A stretch of 64,000 nt of DNA, taken from assembly GCA_022575985.1 (NCBI GenBank), contig JAKSXM010000007.1:68912501-68976500 (forward strand), in the 5' to 3' direction. The notes under the pieces were generated by a model that had not been told where the DNA came from, made no database searches, and saw only the letters and a program-made list of their open reading frames with translations. Positions 1 through 11,200 of the stretch are shown here, one piece after another. Source of the DNA: Anagrus nilaparvatae. Its lineage: Eukaryota > Arthropoda > Insecta > Hymenoptera > Mymaridae. Position numbers and translations under genes: made by a program. Position 1 is the first letter of the stretch. Each line of letters opens with the position of its first letter.

Positions 1-2330
1 TACAGTCTCAATTTTTTTTCTGGTAACATATTTTAGTTGTACAAGGTCACCTTGAAATTTTCAGACAAAACGGTTTGGTGCAACCTACTTAAAAATCCAC
101 TCAAAGTGGAGTTCGCAATTTTCGGTTTTTAGCAAATTTTTATTTTATACGATGAAAATGGTAAGTAATTCTGATTTATCAGTGAAATACTTTTTGATTT
201 ATTTCAATTTTATACTTTTTTCAATATATTACACTATTTTTAATATTTTTCATGCTAGACTGAAGAAAATATTTCAAAAATATTTTAATTAAAAACGAAA
301 AAAATGGCATTAATTTTTGTTCTAAGTGAGTAATGTTTTTTATTCTTTCTGTCTGGAATATTTAAATAAGTTCAGAGATGGCAATTTAGAGGGAAAAAAA
401 AGATGAAAGATATGTCGCGTCAATTGTTTCACTGCATGCCCCGCTGAATAAAATCGGCTAATTATGATTTCATTCTTTTCTCTATATAATCAGGATTCCT
501 CGTAGATAATTAGGCGCTCTCAATAAATAATATATAAGTTCACGCTAATAATGCATGGAGCCGGCTTCTATAGGATTATCTAATATAATATTTTCGGAAT
601 ATAGTGTCTTTCCGAAGGCCTCCGAGAGCGCCCGATTTTGTACGAGCCATCCTTATTATAGAGAAAAGAGAATCGAATAAACTATGACACGTACTATATT
701 GTTTTTATTATTGGAGATGACGGTGGTAAAATTCATTTGCAATATTTTTATTCTGTTAAATTAAAAATTCGACTAGGTTTTTGATTATGTTAAAGTTTAT
801 TTTTATCTAATACCTATCTCACATGATTACATTTTTTCGATTCATCGATTTTTCGATTATCACTAAAAAAATTTTTGATTTTCTACGTTTCGCCACGAAT
901 AAATTGATTTTTTGAAAAATTTTGGTTAGGCCAAAAACAAAAAACTTGAAATATATTTCACATTATTGATAAAAATTGAAATTTTTTTTAGTGAATCGAT
1001 TCTAAATAATGTCCTAAATATTATATTCAAAGATTTTTAAAATCAGATTATTTGTAAAAAAAGTCTTGATTAATTATGTCCCTCAAAAATTAGTGAAATT
1101 TCAAGCGCTAATATCTCTGTCTGTAATCAATAAATTTTCAAAATTTTTTTTGAAATTTTATGGGACACATAACATGATCAATGGCTAAAAATATTAAACA
1201 TTCCAGAAGTTTAGATCTCCAGAAATTTTTACTAAAAAAATGCTATTTCTACCCACCTGATTCAACCTTAGGCTAGTTCCACAAACCTCCGTAAGCGCAA
1301 AAACGGAGCCGCAACGCAATGCGCACAGCACAATACGCATGTGCACAAACGAAAATTGAGCTGTGCGCATTGCGTTGCGGTTCCGTTTCTGCGCTTACGG
1401 AGGTTTGTGGAACTAGCCTTAACAAAGATCTTTGAGAATGCGATAAAAATGCGATGTTATTCAGTTAATTTGAGTATCAGATGATGTTTCAGAAAAATGT
1501 AATCATGTGAGATAGGTATTAGATAAAAATAAACTTTAACATAATCAAAAACCTAGTCGAATTTTTAATTTAACAGAATAAAAATATTGCAAATGAATTT
1601 TACCACCGTCATCTCCAATAATAAAAACAATATAGTACGTGTCATAGTTTATTCGATTCTCTTTTCTCTATAATAAGGATGGCTCGTACAAAATCGGGCG
1701 CTCTCGGAGGCCTTCGGAAAGACACTATATTCCGAAAATATTATATTAGATAATCCTATAGAAGCCGGCTCCATGCATTATTAGCGTGAACTTATATATT
1801 ATTTATTGAGAGCGCCTAATTATCTACGAGGAATCCTGATTATATAGAGAAAAGAATGAAATCATAATTAGCCGATTTTATTCAGCCGGTCATGCAGTGA
1901 AACAATTGACGCGACATATCTTTCATCTTTTTTTGCCCTCTAAATTGCAATCTCTGAAATTATTTAAATATTCCAGACAGAAAGAATAAAAAACATTACT
2001 CACTTAGAACAAAATTAATGCCATTTTTTTCGTTTTTAATTGAAATATTTTTGAAATATTTTCTTCAGTCTAGCATGAAAAATATTAAAAATAGTGTAAT
2101 ATATTGAAAAAAGTATAAAATTGAAATAAATCAAAAAGTATTTCACTGATAAATCAGAATTACTTACCATTTTCATCGTATAAAATAAAAATAATTTGCT
2201 AAAAACCGAAAATTGCGAACTCCACTTTGAGTGGATTTTTAAGTAGGTTGCACCAAACCGTTATGTCTGAAAATTTCAAGGTGACCTTATACAACTAAAA
2301 TATGTTACCAGAAAAAAAAATGAGAGTGTA
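1..2330. mobile_element. Large palindromic (foldback) element, left end at window edge
   Basis: Positions 1 to about 835 are repeated in inverted orientation at about 1495-2330 with few differences. The outer ends read TACAGTCTCA at the left and TGAGAGTGTA at the right. The unpaired centre (about 836-1494) is AT-rich and carries a separate short element. Each arm also holds a weaker inner inverted repeat, at about 470-680 and its mirror 1655-1860. No long open frame is present, so this is a non-autonomous foldback. Because position 1 is the window edge, the element may extend further left and no target duplication can be read. Confidence 0.85.
1271..1418. mobile_element. 148-bp PIF/Harbinger-type MITE nested in the palindrome loop
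   Basis: Long terminal inverted repeats begin GGCTAGTTCCACAAACC and end with its complement, leaving a short loop, so nearly the whole element is a hairpin. It is GC-rich against its surroundings. TTA directly precedes it (1268-1270) and directly follows it (1419-1421), a 3-bp TTA/TAA-type target duplication known for PIF/Harbinger elements. No coding capacity. The family call rests on the target duplication and on termini beginning GG. Confidence 0.7.
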
Positions 2331-3090
2331 CCTATCACCAGTTCCGCGAAAACAAGGGAAAAATAACAAAAACTTAGGATTTTTTTCAAAAAAAATGACA
2401 TAAAACAGCTTGTAAAAACTGTTTTAAGCTTTAAAATTATGTTCTATCATTTTAGGTGAGTTATTTTATGTGTAAAAAAGTCACTTTTAACTAGCCCTAT
2501 GTCTTACGTGTCTTTACATGAAGTAAAATTTATCGAAAATTTATTAAATTTGCTAACAACCTAAAAAAATGACTTTTTGAGGTTAGGGACGTAAGGAAGA
2601 GTATTCGGAAGTCCCTATACAGATAAAAGGTGGTCTTTTGGTACCCAAAGTATGCCCTGAAAATTTCACGGCAATCGGTTTCGTGGGCCGGAGCCCCCTT
2701 CTTATTCGGGAATAGCCTTTTTGTTACGCAGAAAAGAATTAATGTTTATTTAATTCTTTAGAGAGGAATGATTTTGAGGTTAGTTCTTTTTAAAACAATT
2801 ATTTTTGTTTTAATTCTGTTCAAAAAGAATTAAATTGAAAATAATAGTTTTTTCCCCTCTCTAAAGAATTGAATAGACAATAATTAAATAAAAAATAATA
2901 CAGTGTTTTATAATACATATAAAAAAATGATGCATTGAATTTAATCTACATAAATAAAAATTAATTGTGCAGCAAAAAAATTATGCAGCTTTTTTTCTCA
3001 GAATGTTAAGTCCAAAATTTTGTCTTTTTCATCATAAATTCAAAAAACTAGTTTTATAAAACAAGCATTATATAAAAATAAATTTAAGTA
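2331..3090. other. AT-rich DNA without a recognised gene
   Basis: I see no exon here. A short inverted repeat pairs about 2745-2775 with 2853-2880 (core TTCTTTAGAGAGG and its complement). In a complete OR gene the exons after 3091 would be expected on the minus strand here, but I find no C-terminal OR exon. Confidence 0.5.
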
Positions 3091-3534
3091 TTACATAAGA
3101 ACTTTATTTATTCCAACCGCTTGTTGAGATGCATTAGTAAAGAAGCAAGCTGTTGCTGACATGGTCCAAAGAACTAAAACACTCCAAATTATTAAATGAA
3201 GGTATATTTTATAGAAATGATCCTGTTCATCAACAAAATGTTCTACTGGAAATAGTTGATCTTTTAATCTTGGTTCATTTAAAGGATAGAGAATATCCAA
3301 TAATGGCGTTATCATTGGAATAAGCGATACTACAACCCCAGTTATTGAAGCCATAACTACATAAAAAAAAATTTTTTTTAATTATGAATTTAAAAATTAT
3401 TATATTCATGTCTTACTTAGATAAAAATAGCACATATTTCTTCCGGTTCTTGATTCTTTTAATAAAATTTGTAATTCAACTCGATCCTTAATTTTTTTCC
3501 AAAATTTGTCATAACCATCCAGAAGTAATTTTAT
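3091..3534 (-). CDS. Odorant receptor exons 3-4 (7tm_6 family), partial
   Basis: Two exons on the minus strand. The first is 3534-3417 (118 nt, 39 codons plus one base), with acceptor CATAG and donor GTAAGA. The second is 3356-3091, with acceptor TGTAG. The joined frame has the layout of hymenopteran ORs: a helical stretch ending ESRTGRNMCYFYL, then a membrane segment, then the conserved block LYPLNEPR...FPVEHFVDEQDHFY, then a further hydrophobic segment. Insect ORs are seven-helix ligand-gated cation channel subunits in olfactory neuron membranes. The frame stops at 3091, before the usual C-terminal helices, and no later exons follow, so this is a gene fragment or pseudogene. Exon 3 starts in phase 0, matching the end of OR exon 2 at 18138. 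OR identity is strong; functionality is doubtful. Confidence 0.75.
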
Positions 3535-5861
3535 CTATGTTTTAGTACATAACATTGCAATTAATATTTAATAAAAGTTTCTGTGAATAAACATGGACAA
3601 CAATATTTTTTAAACTAACGTGTAGGCGTTGCTCGTTTGTATAAAAAAAGTATATAGTACAAGCAGGTGTTTCTTAAAAATCTTGCTTTCAGCCTCTCTA
3701 GGTTTTAAAGGTTTCCATTTACCAAAAATTAGGGTTCTATAAATTTCAGCTGATAATAATACCACTTTTGATGATAACACAAAGGTTGATATTGTACAAG
3801 ATATTACAAAAAATTTAAAATTTAAAATAAACTAAAAATAATTAAAAAAAAAAAAAAAAAAAAACACTGACACACGTTAAAAGTAGTGGGGAATTTTCAA
3901 TTTCTCTCAGTTTGAGTTTTATTTTATTAAGTAAGTCAAATTTTAGGTTTCATTACATGGGTCATTTACGAATATTAACTGTGATTTTTGTGCTGATAAA
4001 GCTTGGTAAGTTTGGTTCACTTAAAAAAGCTGAAATTTTATTTTTATTTGCCAACTACAAAATACGAAATGTTCAACACACTCAATTGTCAATAATATAT
4101 ATACAGTATAATTATAGAGCGAAGCTCTTCCTTAATGGGTGCAAGAATCGACACCTTGTAGGCACTATATCTCAACAACGATCCAACGGATTACTTTCAT
4201 TTTTTAAAACTGGGTTTCTTTTATCGAGTTGATGGAACCTATAGTTTTCGAGCCCATTCCGGTATTTTTAAAAGCATGTTTATTCTTGTATTTTCGCTTC
4301 ACACAGGTGAAAAACCTTATAAAACTCAACTGTGCAATAAATTTCATTGCTTTTGTATAAACTTTAACGTAAGTAGCGTAAAAAAAGGTATATTTAATGA
4401 AGAATAATAAAATTTTCATTTTTTGTGTTTTTTCGGACATATTTTTTTGCATTACACTCCCAGACCGAAAGAAATTTTTATTAAGCAAAAAAGAATTTTG
4501 GAGCTATTTCGATCGTTAAAACGAATTTTTTACATAAAAAATTCTTTTGACGAAATATTGTTTAGGAAAAGAATTTTTTAATGATTCTAATCAAAAATAT
4601 TCTTTACTTTTAGTTATATATAATAACTAATTTATATGTTTGCTTATTTTATATTATTTTAATATTAATCATATAATTAATTATATCCTATTTTGGACCA
4701 AATATTTATATGATTAATTATATGATTATTTATATAATTTATTATATGTTTAATTATAAAATTAATTATACAGTATATCATATAACAATTTTTGAAAGTG
4801 AACTGTCTCAAGTGCAAGTGTCCATATAAGGGGTGTGTTTGAAGGGTCCTTGAAAAGACTGTCATTCATTGGTCATAACTGTCGTTGTCCATCCGGGTCA
4901 ATTCTCAGAACCTTCAAATCTAGATTTTTTGAAAGCAGACCCATAAATAAATTTTGCAGATAAATTCAATTCCGAATTTGTAAAATCAGAATACTTCATA
5001 GTATAAATTAGGATGAATCATAAAATTTATTTTGGAAACCTTGTGTTTCATGTATATTTTTGCTATTTTATAAATTACTATTTCTGATATTTGATTAAAT
5101 TTGCACTGGTATTTAGGAATTTTCACGTTTCTGTTTTCAACCCTTCTAATTTTAATAATTATACGTCAAGAAATTCTTTGACTTGATTTTCGGGATTCGG
5201 AAAACTGCCCCGGATTGACAACGACAATAATGAGCAGTGAATAACGGCCCTTGAAAATGTTTCAAGGATGTTAAGCACTTGACCGTGACTAATGAGAGCT
5301 GTCCACATAGGGAATTGACTTTTTGAAACTGCCTGGCCCTGTTTAAGTGTGAATAATTAGGTCTTTGAGTTTAGAATGGTCGCGAATTGTTTGATTTTTG
5401 GGCATATTTTTAATCGTTCGATCAAGGGGTGGGTGTGATTGGAGAATGTACTAAATTTTTATACGTTTGATCAAGTGGAGGGGCAGTCCCATAGTTATAT
5501 TTTTTTTTCAGTTGTAGTAGTTTTTTATAGGGTTGAGATCATTGAAGCGTGGCTAATTATGACTGTACCATATAAGCTTATGATTTTGATTGCTTGGATA
5601 AGACTGGGCCCATATACGGTTGAAAGTCCCTGTGAGTAATATATTTGCTAAGGCAGGTTGGGATCAATATGGGTATTGTGTTGATTGGTGGACGTATTTT
5701 TAAAAAATTTTTATATGTTCGATCAAGTAGTGGGTGAAGCGTAATGAAGGGTCCTTGAAACTGTCTTGCCCAGTTGAAGTGTGAATAATTAGGTCCTTAA
5801 AATCGTCAGGCCCAGTTTTTGAGACATTCCTGAAGAATAATTAATTAAGGTAGTTGCAATA
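3535..5861. other. AT-rich intergenic or intronic DNA with repeats
   Basis: No gene is recognised. A poly-A run sits at about 3842-3862, and a TATA/ATTATATG-rich low-complexity stretch at about 4610-4780. About 4790-5560 is partly an inverted copy of about 7590-7945: both hold an AAGGGTCCTTGAAA-like stretch, a GGTGTGTTTGAAGG block and a TTTGATCAAGTGGAGGGGC block, in reversed order. A second, weaker copy of the AAGGGTCCTTGAAACTG block lies near 5745. This looks like the terminal region of a larger decayed element that also carried the reverse-transcriptase remnants at 6.8-7.5 kb. Confidence 0.5.
4110..4390. repeat. Dispersed repeat (copy 1; inverted partner at 51640-51890)
   Basis: This stretch starts near AGAGCGAAGCTCTTCC and runs through AATCGACACCTT and TTTTTAAAACTGGGTTT to a segment near CACACAGGTGAAAAACCTT. 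The same order of blocks appears reverse-complemented at 51640-51890 with moderate divergence. It is an old interspersed repeat of unknown class; the chance frames across it are not genes. Confidence 0.65.
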
Positions 5862-6566
5862 TTTCTTCTAAATTTTTATACGTTCAATAGAAAAAAGTAT
5901 ATAATTTTTATACAAATTTATACAAAATTGTATGAACAGGAAATTTTTTAAGAAATATATATTTGCTCATAAAACTGCAGCACCCTCAAATAACCAATTT
6001 TAAGTAGTAGCATTCAAAAATTTGTTTAAAAAAATACGAAATTTCGCTGGAATTAGAAATCCAAAATATAGTTTTTTATGCTTAATTTAATTTCTCTGAC
6101 CCATGACCAGATAATACTCTGCACATTTTGGGAAAAACTTAACATATCATCACTTGGAGCCTATGCACTTTCTCGAGCCTTCTCGAGTACCCCTCCCTGT
6201 AAACAAGTTTTATATTAAAATCATGAACATAACAATACTGCCTTCTTTCTTCTTCGCATAATTTGTGATAAAAAATATTAAGCATTTAATTTTTATTTCA
6301 GACATGATTTGAAATAATTTTTTTATGAGCTATCAAAAACTTGAAAATTTCGTGGAGCATGAAAATGCAATTCCTTTAAAAATAATCAAAGCTAAAATTT
6401 TATTTTTTTAATTTTATTTTTATTTCTAAGTCATGAAAAATATATTTTTTGCCCTCCCGGATGTAAAACTCGTGCGTAAAACTTTGCAAAGAATTTTCTG
6501 CACTCATTCTAAGCCTAGGTAGGCAAAAAATATTGTAATCACTATGGGCGAAATACTTTAGATACT

Positions 6567-6635
6567 AGCGTGAGCCCATATCACTCATGCCCGGCTTCGC
6601 CGAGCACTCGTGCCAGTTCTCACTCTAGTGCCAAA
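6567..6635. repeat. Short GC-rich hairpin repeat
   Basis: A roughly 68-bp inverted repeat with outer arms ACTAGCGTGAG and CTCACTCTAGT and an inner GGCTTCGCCGAGC hairpin. The same hairpin is in unit 2 at about 35173-35240, where the right arm reads CTCACGCTAGT and pairs better. Possibly a tiny TIR element; its function is unknown. Confidence 0.45.
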
Positions 6636-6804
6636 ACTTTTGTATCCTTGATACTTAATATACTATTTATTTTGCAATAAAATTATTAATTAAAAAAAAA
6701 ATTAAACTAAAAAGAAGGTCAAATAATTAAAATATTTAAAACAGAAAAATTTGCTGAGGACATGACGAGGAATTTTAATTTTTTTAATTTGATTAATTAT
6801 AACA

Positions 6805-7560
6805 GGATCAAGTCCCAGAAAACACCACAAAGTTTAGTTTTTTCCTGCCTCTAAAAATTGTCATATTGAATTTCCAAATTTCCAGAATCATACCATTCAA
6901 TTTACACCCATTATTAATATTGTCAAGATAATTCTGTAATTTGAGGTCATCCACATCAGGGACTCCAATTATCTCAACCCTATGTGGGCCGTGTCTTATC
7001 CAACCAATCAAAATCATAAGCATATATGAAACAGCGAATGTGTTAACATAGGCATAATGTACCACATTGACGCACATCCCGAGTCACGGTTCTAAGATCA
7101 AGACCCTACGGAGCCCTATCCACCATTTCACTACTCCGGGCCTCAGGTTACCAAGCCGGGAAAAACCATCAATCCGCTGGTAATTTACCTCATTGGTGTA
7201 AGGATAAGTTGGGTTGTGCGGAGGGACACGACTTTTGCTATACCCGTGTCCGTAGACAACCTGCACAAGATTGTGTCGAGGCTGAAACCAAGACAGGTTA
7301 CTTCTTTTTTTTACATCGTTGAAGAAGACGTAAGCACCTCTTCCCTTTGAGGAGGCTTCCCATCTCCTTTGCCATTTCTCGTACGCTATGAACTTTAACT
7401 CCGTGATCTGGTCCCTATCATCAGAGTCTAAGATCCTAACTTTACCCGTTTTCCTATACTGGTATCTCGCGGCCGCTATGTTTACTTCCACGTCATCCGG
7501 TAACGCAATTACTTGCAGGGTATCATTTGATGTGGTAGAGTAGGTTTTAGTGATAGCTTA
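6805..7560 (-). pseudogene. Decayed non-LTR retrotransposon: RT and C-terminal fragments
   Basis: On the minus strand, 7077-6808 encodes a stretch with the spacing of the post-catalytic part of LINE reverse transcriptases (LQNYLDNINNGCKLNGMIL). The frame at 7491-7084 is a separate piece (AYEKWQRRWEASSKGRGAYV) resembling the region before the C-terminal zinc-knuckle of Jockey/R1-like elements. Against unit 2 this copy lacks about 35 bp near 7180 and about 590 bp near 7243, the latter joining at a short shared CCG and removing the cysteine/histidine segment. Non-functional. Confidence 0.55.
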
Positions 7561-8270
7561 TAGTGCGCCCCGTTGTGCACTTATTTTACAGTCTCAATTA
7601 GCCATCTCAACTATATAAAAAACTACTACAACTAAAAAAAAAAAATATAACTATAGGACTGCCCCTCTACTTGATCAAACGTATAAAAATTTAGTGCATC
7701 CTCCAACCACACCCATCGCTTGATCGAACGATTAAAAATATGCCCAAAAATCAAACAATATGGGACCATTCTAAACTCAAGGACCTAATTATTCACACTT
7801 AAACAGGGCCAGACAGTTCCAAGTGGTCAATTCCCTATATAGCAGCTCTCATTAGTCACGGTCAAGTGTACAATATCCTTGAAACAAGGACCCTTCAAAC
7901 ACACCCCCTATATGGAAATTTGCACTTGAGGCAGTTTCAACTACCCTTAATTATTTCCACTCGAGTGCACAACACCCTTCATGCAATCGCAAGTCCCTTA
8001 CCCCCACCGCTATTTTCGTTTATGAAAATAACAACAATAATAACGTCTTTATTTTAATTACAAATCGTGTTCCAAAGATAAGTATTAAATAATATTGTCT
8101 TCGTAATTTTTCAATTAGTCATCTAAAAGACTAAAGCACTTATTTGATCGTTTTATAATGTATTATTTTTAAATACTTTACTAAAGTAAATTATCAACTG
8201 TAACAGAATAAAAATAAACGTGCAAATAGATTTTGATTAGTACTACATAAATATTTATTTGATAAAAAAA

Positions 8271-11200
8271 ATGATATTGATAACAATATTACTTATAAAA
8301 TCATTAATATATTTAACTTTTTCAGCATCTATTGTAGATTCTGAAAATAAATTATTGTTGGGTCACATAAGTAAGTAAACAAATAATTAAATAATTCTAA
8401 CAAATATTTATTTAACAATTTTTTATTATTCTTAAGCATGTCCAAATAATCAAAGCTTTATTAATTATGATAGAGAAAAGTTTGTAGCTTATAAATATGA
8501 TGGTGCTGATTTAGTAAATGTTTTATTAGAGGATGCAGCAATACATTTCATTAATGGTAAAGTTATTTTTTTATTCTTTTTTTAATTTTATACAAAAATT
8601 TTTTAAATATAATTTTAAAGGTGTCTCAAATGATAAAAATACCATAGAATTCAAATCATTTACTGCAAATATAAAAGGTTCAGGTAAACTAAAAAAAAAT
8701 AATCAAGGAAATGATGTTATTATCAACTGTGATATTTACTTAGAAAGGAAGAATGGTGAAAAGTAATCTTTGTTATTATAATTTATAAATTTTTAAATGT
8801 ATTTATTAAAATGATATTTACCAGAATCGGGTTCTTTGTGAAAAAATTGTCCTTCAAGGTTTTCGATTTCGGATTCTCCCGTAGCTCAGAGTACCTAACC
8901 GGAAATCAGATGATCATGAGATCAATACCCGTCTGGAGACATTTTTTTCACGAAATTTTTTTCATTGTTTTTTTTTTCGGTAAATAATTTTTAAAAATAT
9001 AATTTTTATAGACTATTATTTTGTTTATTTAAAAAAATTTGCTTATTAAAATTAGCTTACTACTTGAAATGTTTTAATTTAAAAAAAGTGAATACAATTT
9101 TCGTGTCAAACGTGAGTTATAAGAATAATAGGATTTATTTGGTCGTTATCATAAAATAATAATTTACTTTGAATTTTAATTTTTACCAAATTAAAAATGA
9201 TATATCTTTATTTATCAATTAACAGAGATAATATTAAAACGGAATACAATACACAAATAATTCGTCAAATTGAAGAATGTTTGAATTTATTATTCTGTAA
9301 GAAAATTCATATTCTTAAATCACAAGATATTCAGAATACTGAAAGAAAATTATGTAATTCTGGTCTAGAAAATGAAATTTCAGATAATAAAAATAGTCTA
9401 AATCAACACTTGTCTAATTTCGATTGTAAAAAGGATCTGCGACAAAGAAACAATAATGATATTCAAGTAATTTATAAATTACATTAGGGGTGTGCGGTTA
9501 CCCTAATATCGGGTTGGGTACCAAAAATTTCGGTATTTTGTTTGGAGTTGGATCTAATTTTGTATGTAATTAAGTTCGATTCTAAACTGTAACTGCAGAC
9601 CTTTTTTAAGAAATTTGAGCTTCGCACAAAATCTGGCCTGACAAAAATGACCGAAATTTCAGGTACCCGATCTGACGTTTGGGTAACCGAACAACCCTAA
9701 TTTATTTTTGATATTTTTTTTTGATATTTTAAATTTTATTTATTGTATAAATATACAAAGGCAGAGAATCATACATTTTATATCATTTATATATACACAA
9801 CGCAAAAAAAATAAAAGTAAAACAATATAAAATTACATAATTACCCGCGCACTTTTGAACTGTACCGACCAAGTACGTGCCGAAGTTCGGGCGACGTTCG
9901 GCAAACGACTCAGCCGGCGGGTGGCGCACGTATAGCATATGTGCTTCGGTACATGTCTCCGCGACGTATGGCACATACTTCGGCCCACATATGGCACAAG
10001 GCAGAAGATGTGTCGCGAGACACTTAATCCTAATTATGCTACACGCTCACCTATAGATTTAATCTCTTAATACTTTTTCTTTTTTTATCTATGCGCAATC
10101 TAAAATAATGTATCGACTATAGAATTAATTTGAATAAAATATTTATAATTTATAGAAGTTTCTAAATAAATTTTATGGCCCACCGTGTCGGAAAAACCAA
10201 AAAATTTTCCAGCACCAAAAATATTTTATCGTTGCGCCTTACCTAATTTACGGTTCTTAGATTAATATTTTAATTAATATTTCACCATCTTGGGAAATAA
10301 AATAAATCTTTTTAATAAAAAAAAAAAAAATTTACTTGGTTCGGGAATTGATTCTATGACCCTCTTAAAAATTTCAAGTGAGTTGAGGATTATACGAGTG
10401 CGGCCATCACTCGTATTTCAAATTCATTGCATAGATGGCTGTAAAATGTTGTATCTTATTGTATTTAAATTAAATTTATAACCAGATTTTTCAAGTTCAA
10501 TTAGAAAGTACTTCGGACAGAAAATATTTCTTTTTCACAACCAGATTATTTTCCATTTTATTTATTTATTTATTTCCAAAGATGGTGAAATATTAATTAA
10601 AATATTAATAAAATTTAAATATAAAATATATATAAATAAAAAAAAAAAAAAAAAATATTAATCTAAGAACCGTAAATTAGGTAAGGCGCAACGATAAAAT
10701 ATTTTTGGTGCTGGAAAATTTTTTGGTTTTTCCGACACGGTGGGCCATAAAATTTATTTAGAAACTTCCATAAATTATAAATATTTTATTCAAATTAATT
10801 CTATAGTCGATACATTATTTTAGATTGCGCATAGATAAAAAAAGAAAAAGTATTAAGAGATTAAATCTATAGGTGGGCGTGTAGCATAATTAGGATTAAG
10901 TGTCTCGCGACACATCTTTTTCTTTAGAGATCTAATTTAAATTACATCAGATTCAAAATAGGATATTATAAGAAAACAAGTGCAATAAACTTTTACATCG
11001 GACCTCAAAACAAAAAAAATCTGTCGCGAAACATTTAATCCTAACTATGTTAAAAAAATATTTATAATTTATAAAAGTTTTTAAAAATCTTTATGGTCCA
11101 CCATGTTGCAAAAACCAACAAATTTTCCAGCAACAATCAAATTTTTCAAAATAAATTTTATTGTTGTGCTTTACCTTATTTTACGGTTTTTAGATCAATA

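Noticed and set aside
6808..7077. A membrane protein suggested by the hydrophobic start of this frame
   Set aside because: The downstream part fits LINE RT spacing and the upstream hydrophobic part is repeat sequence also seen near 5560-5620.
9783..9974. Minus-strand frame MPYVAETCTE... and its copy at 38996
   Set aside because: It lies across the GC-rich block and the foldback end; no start context, family or splice signals.
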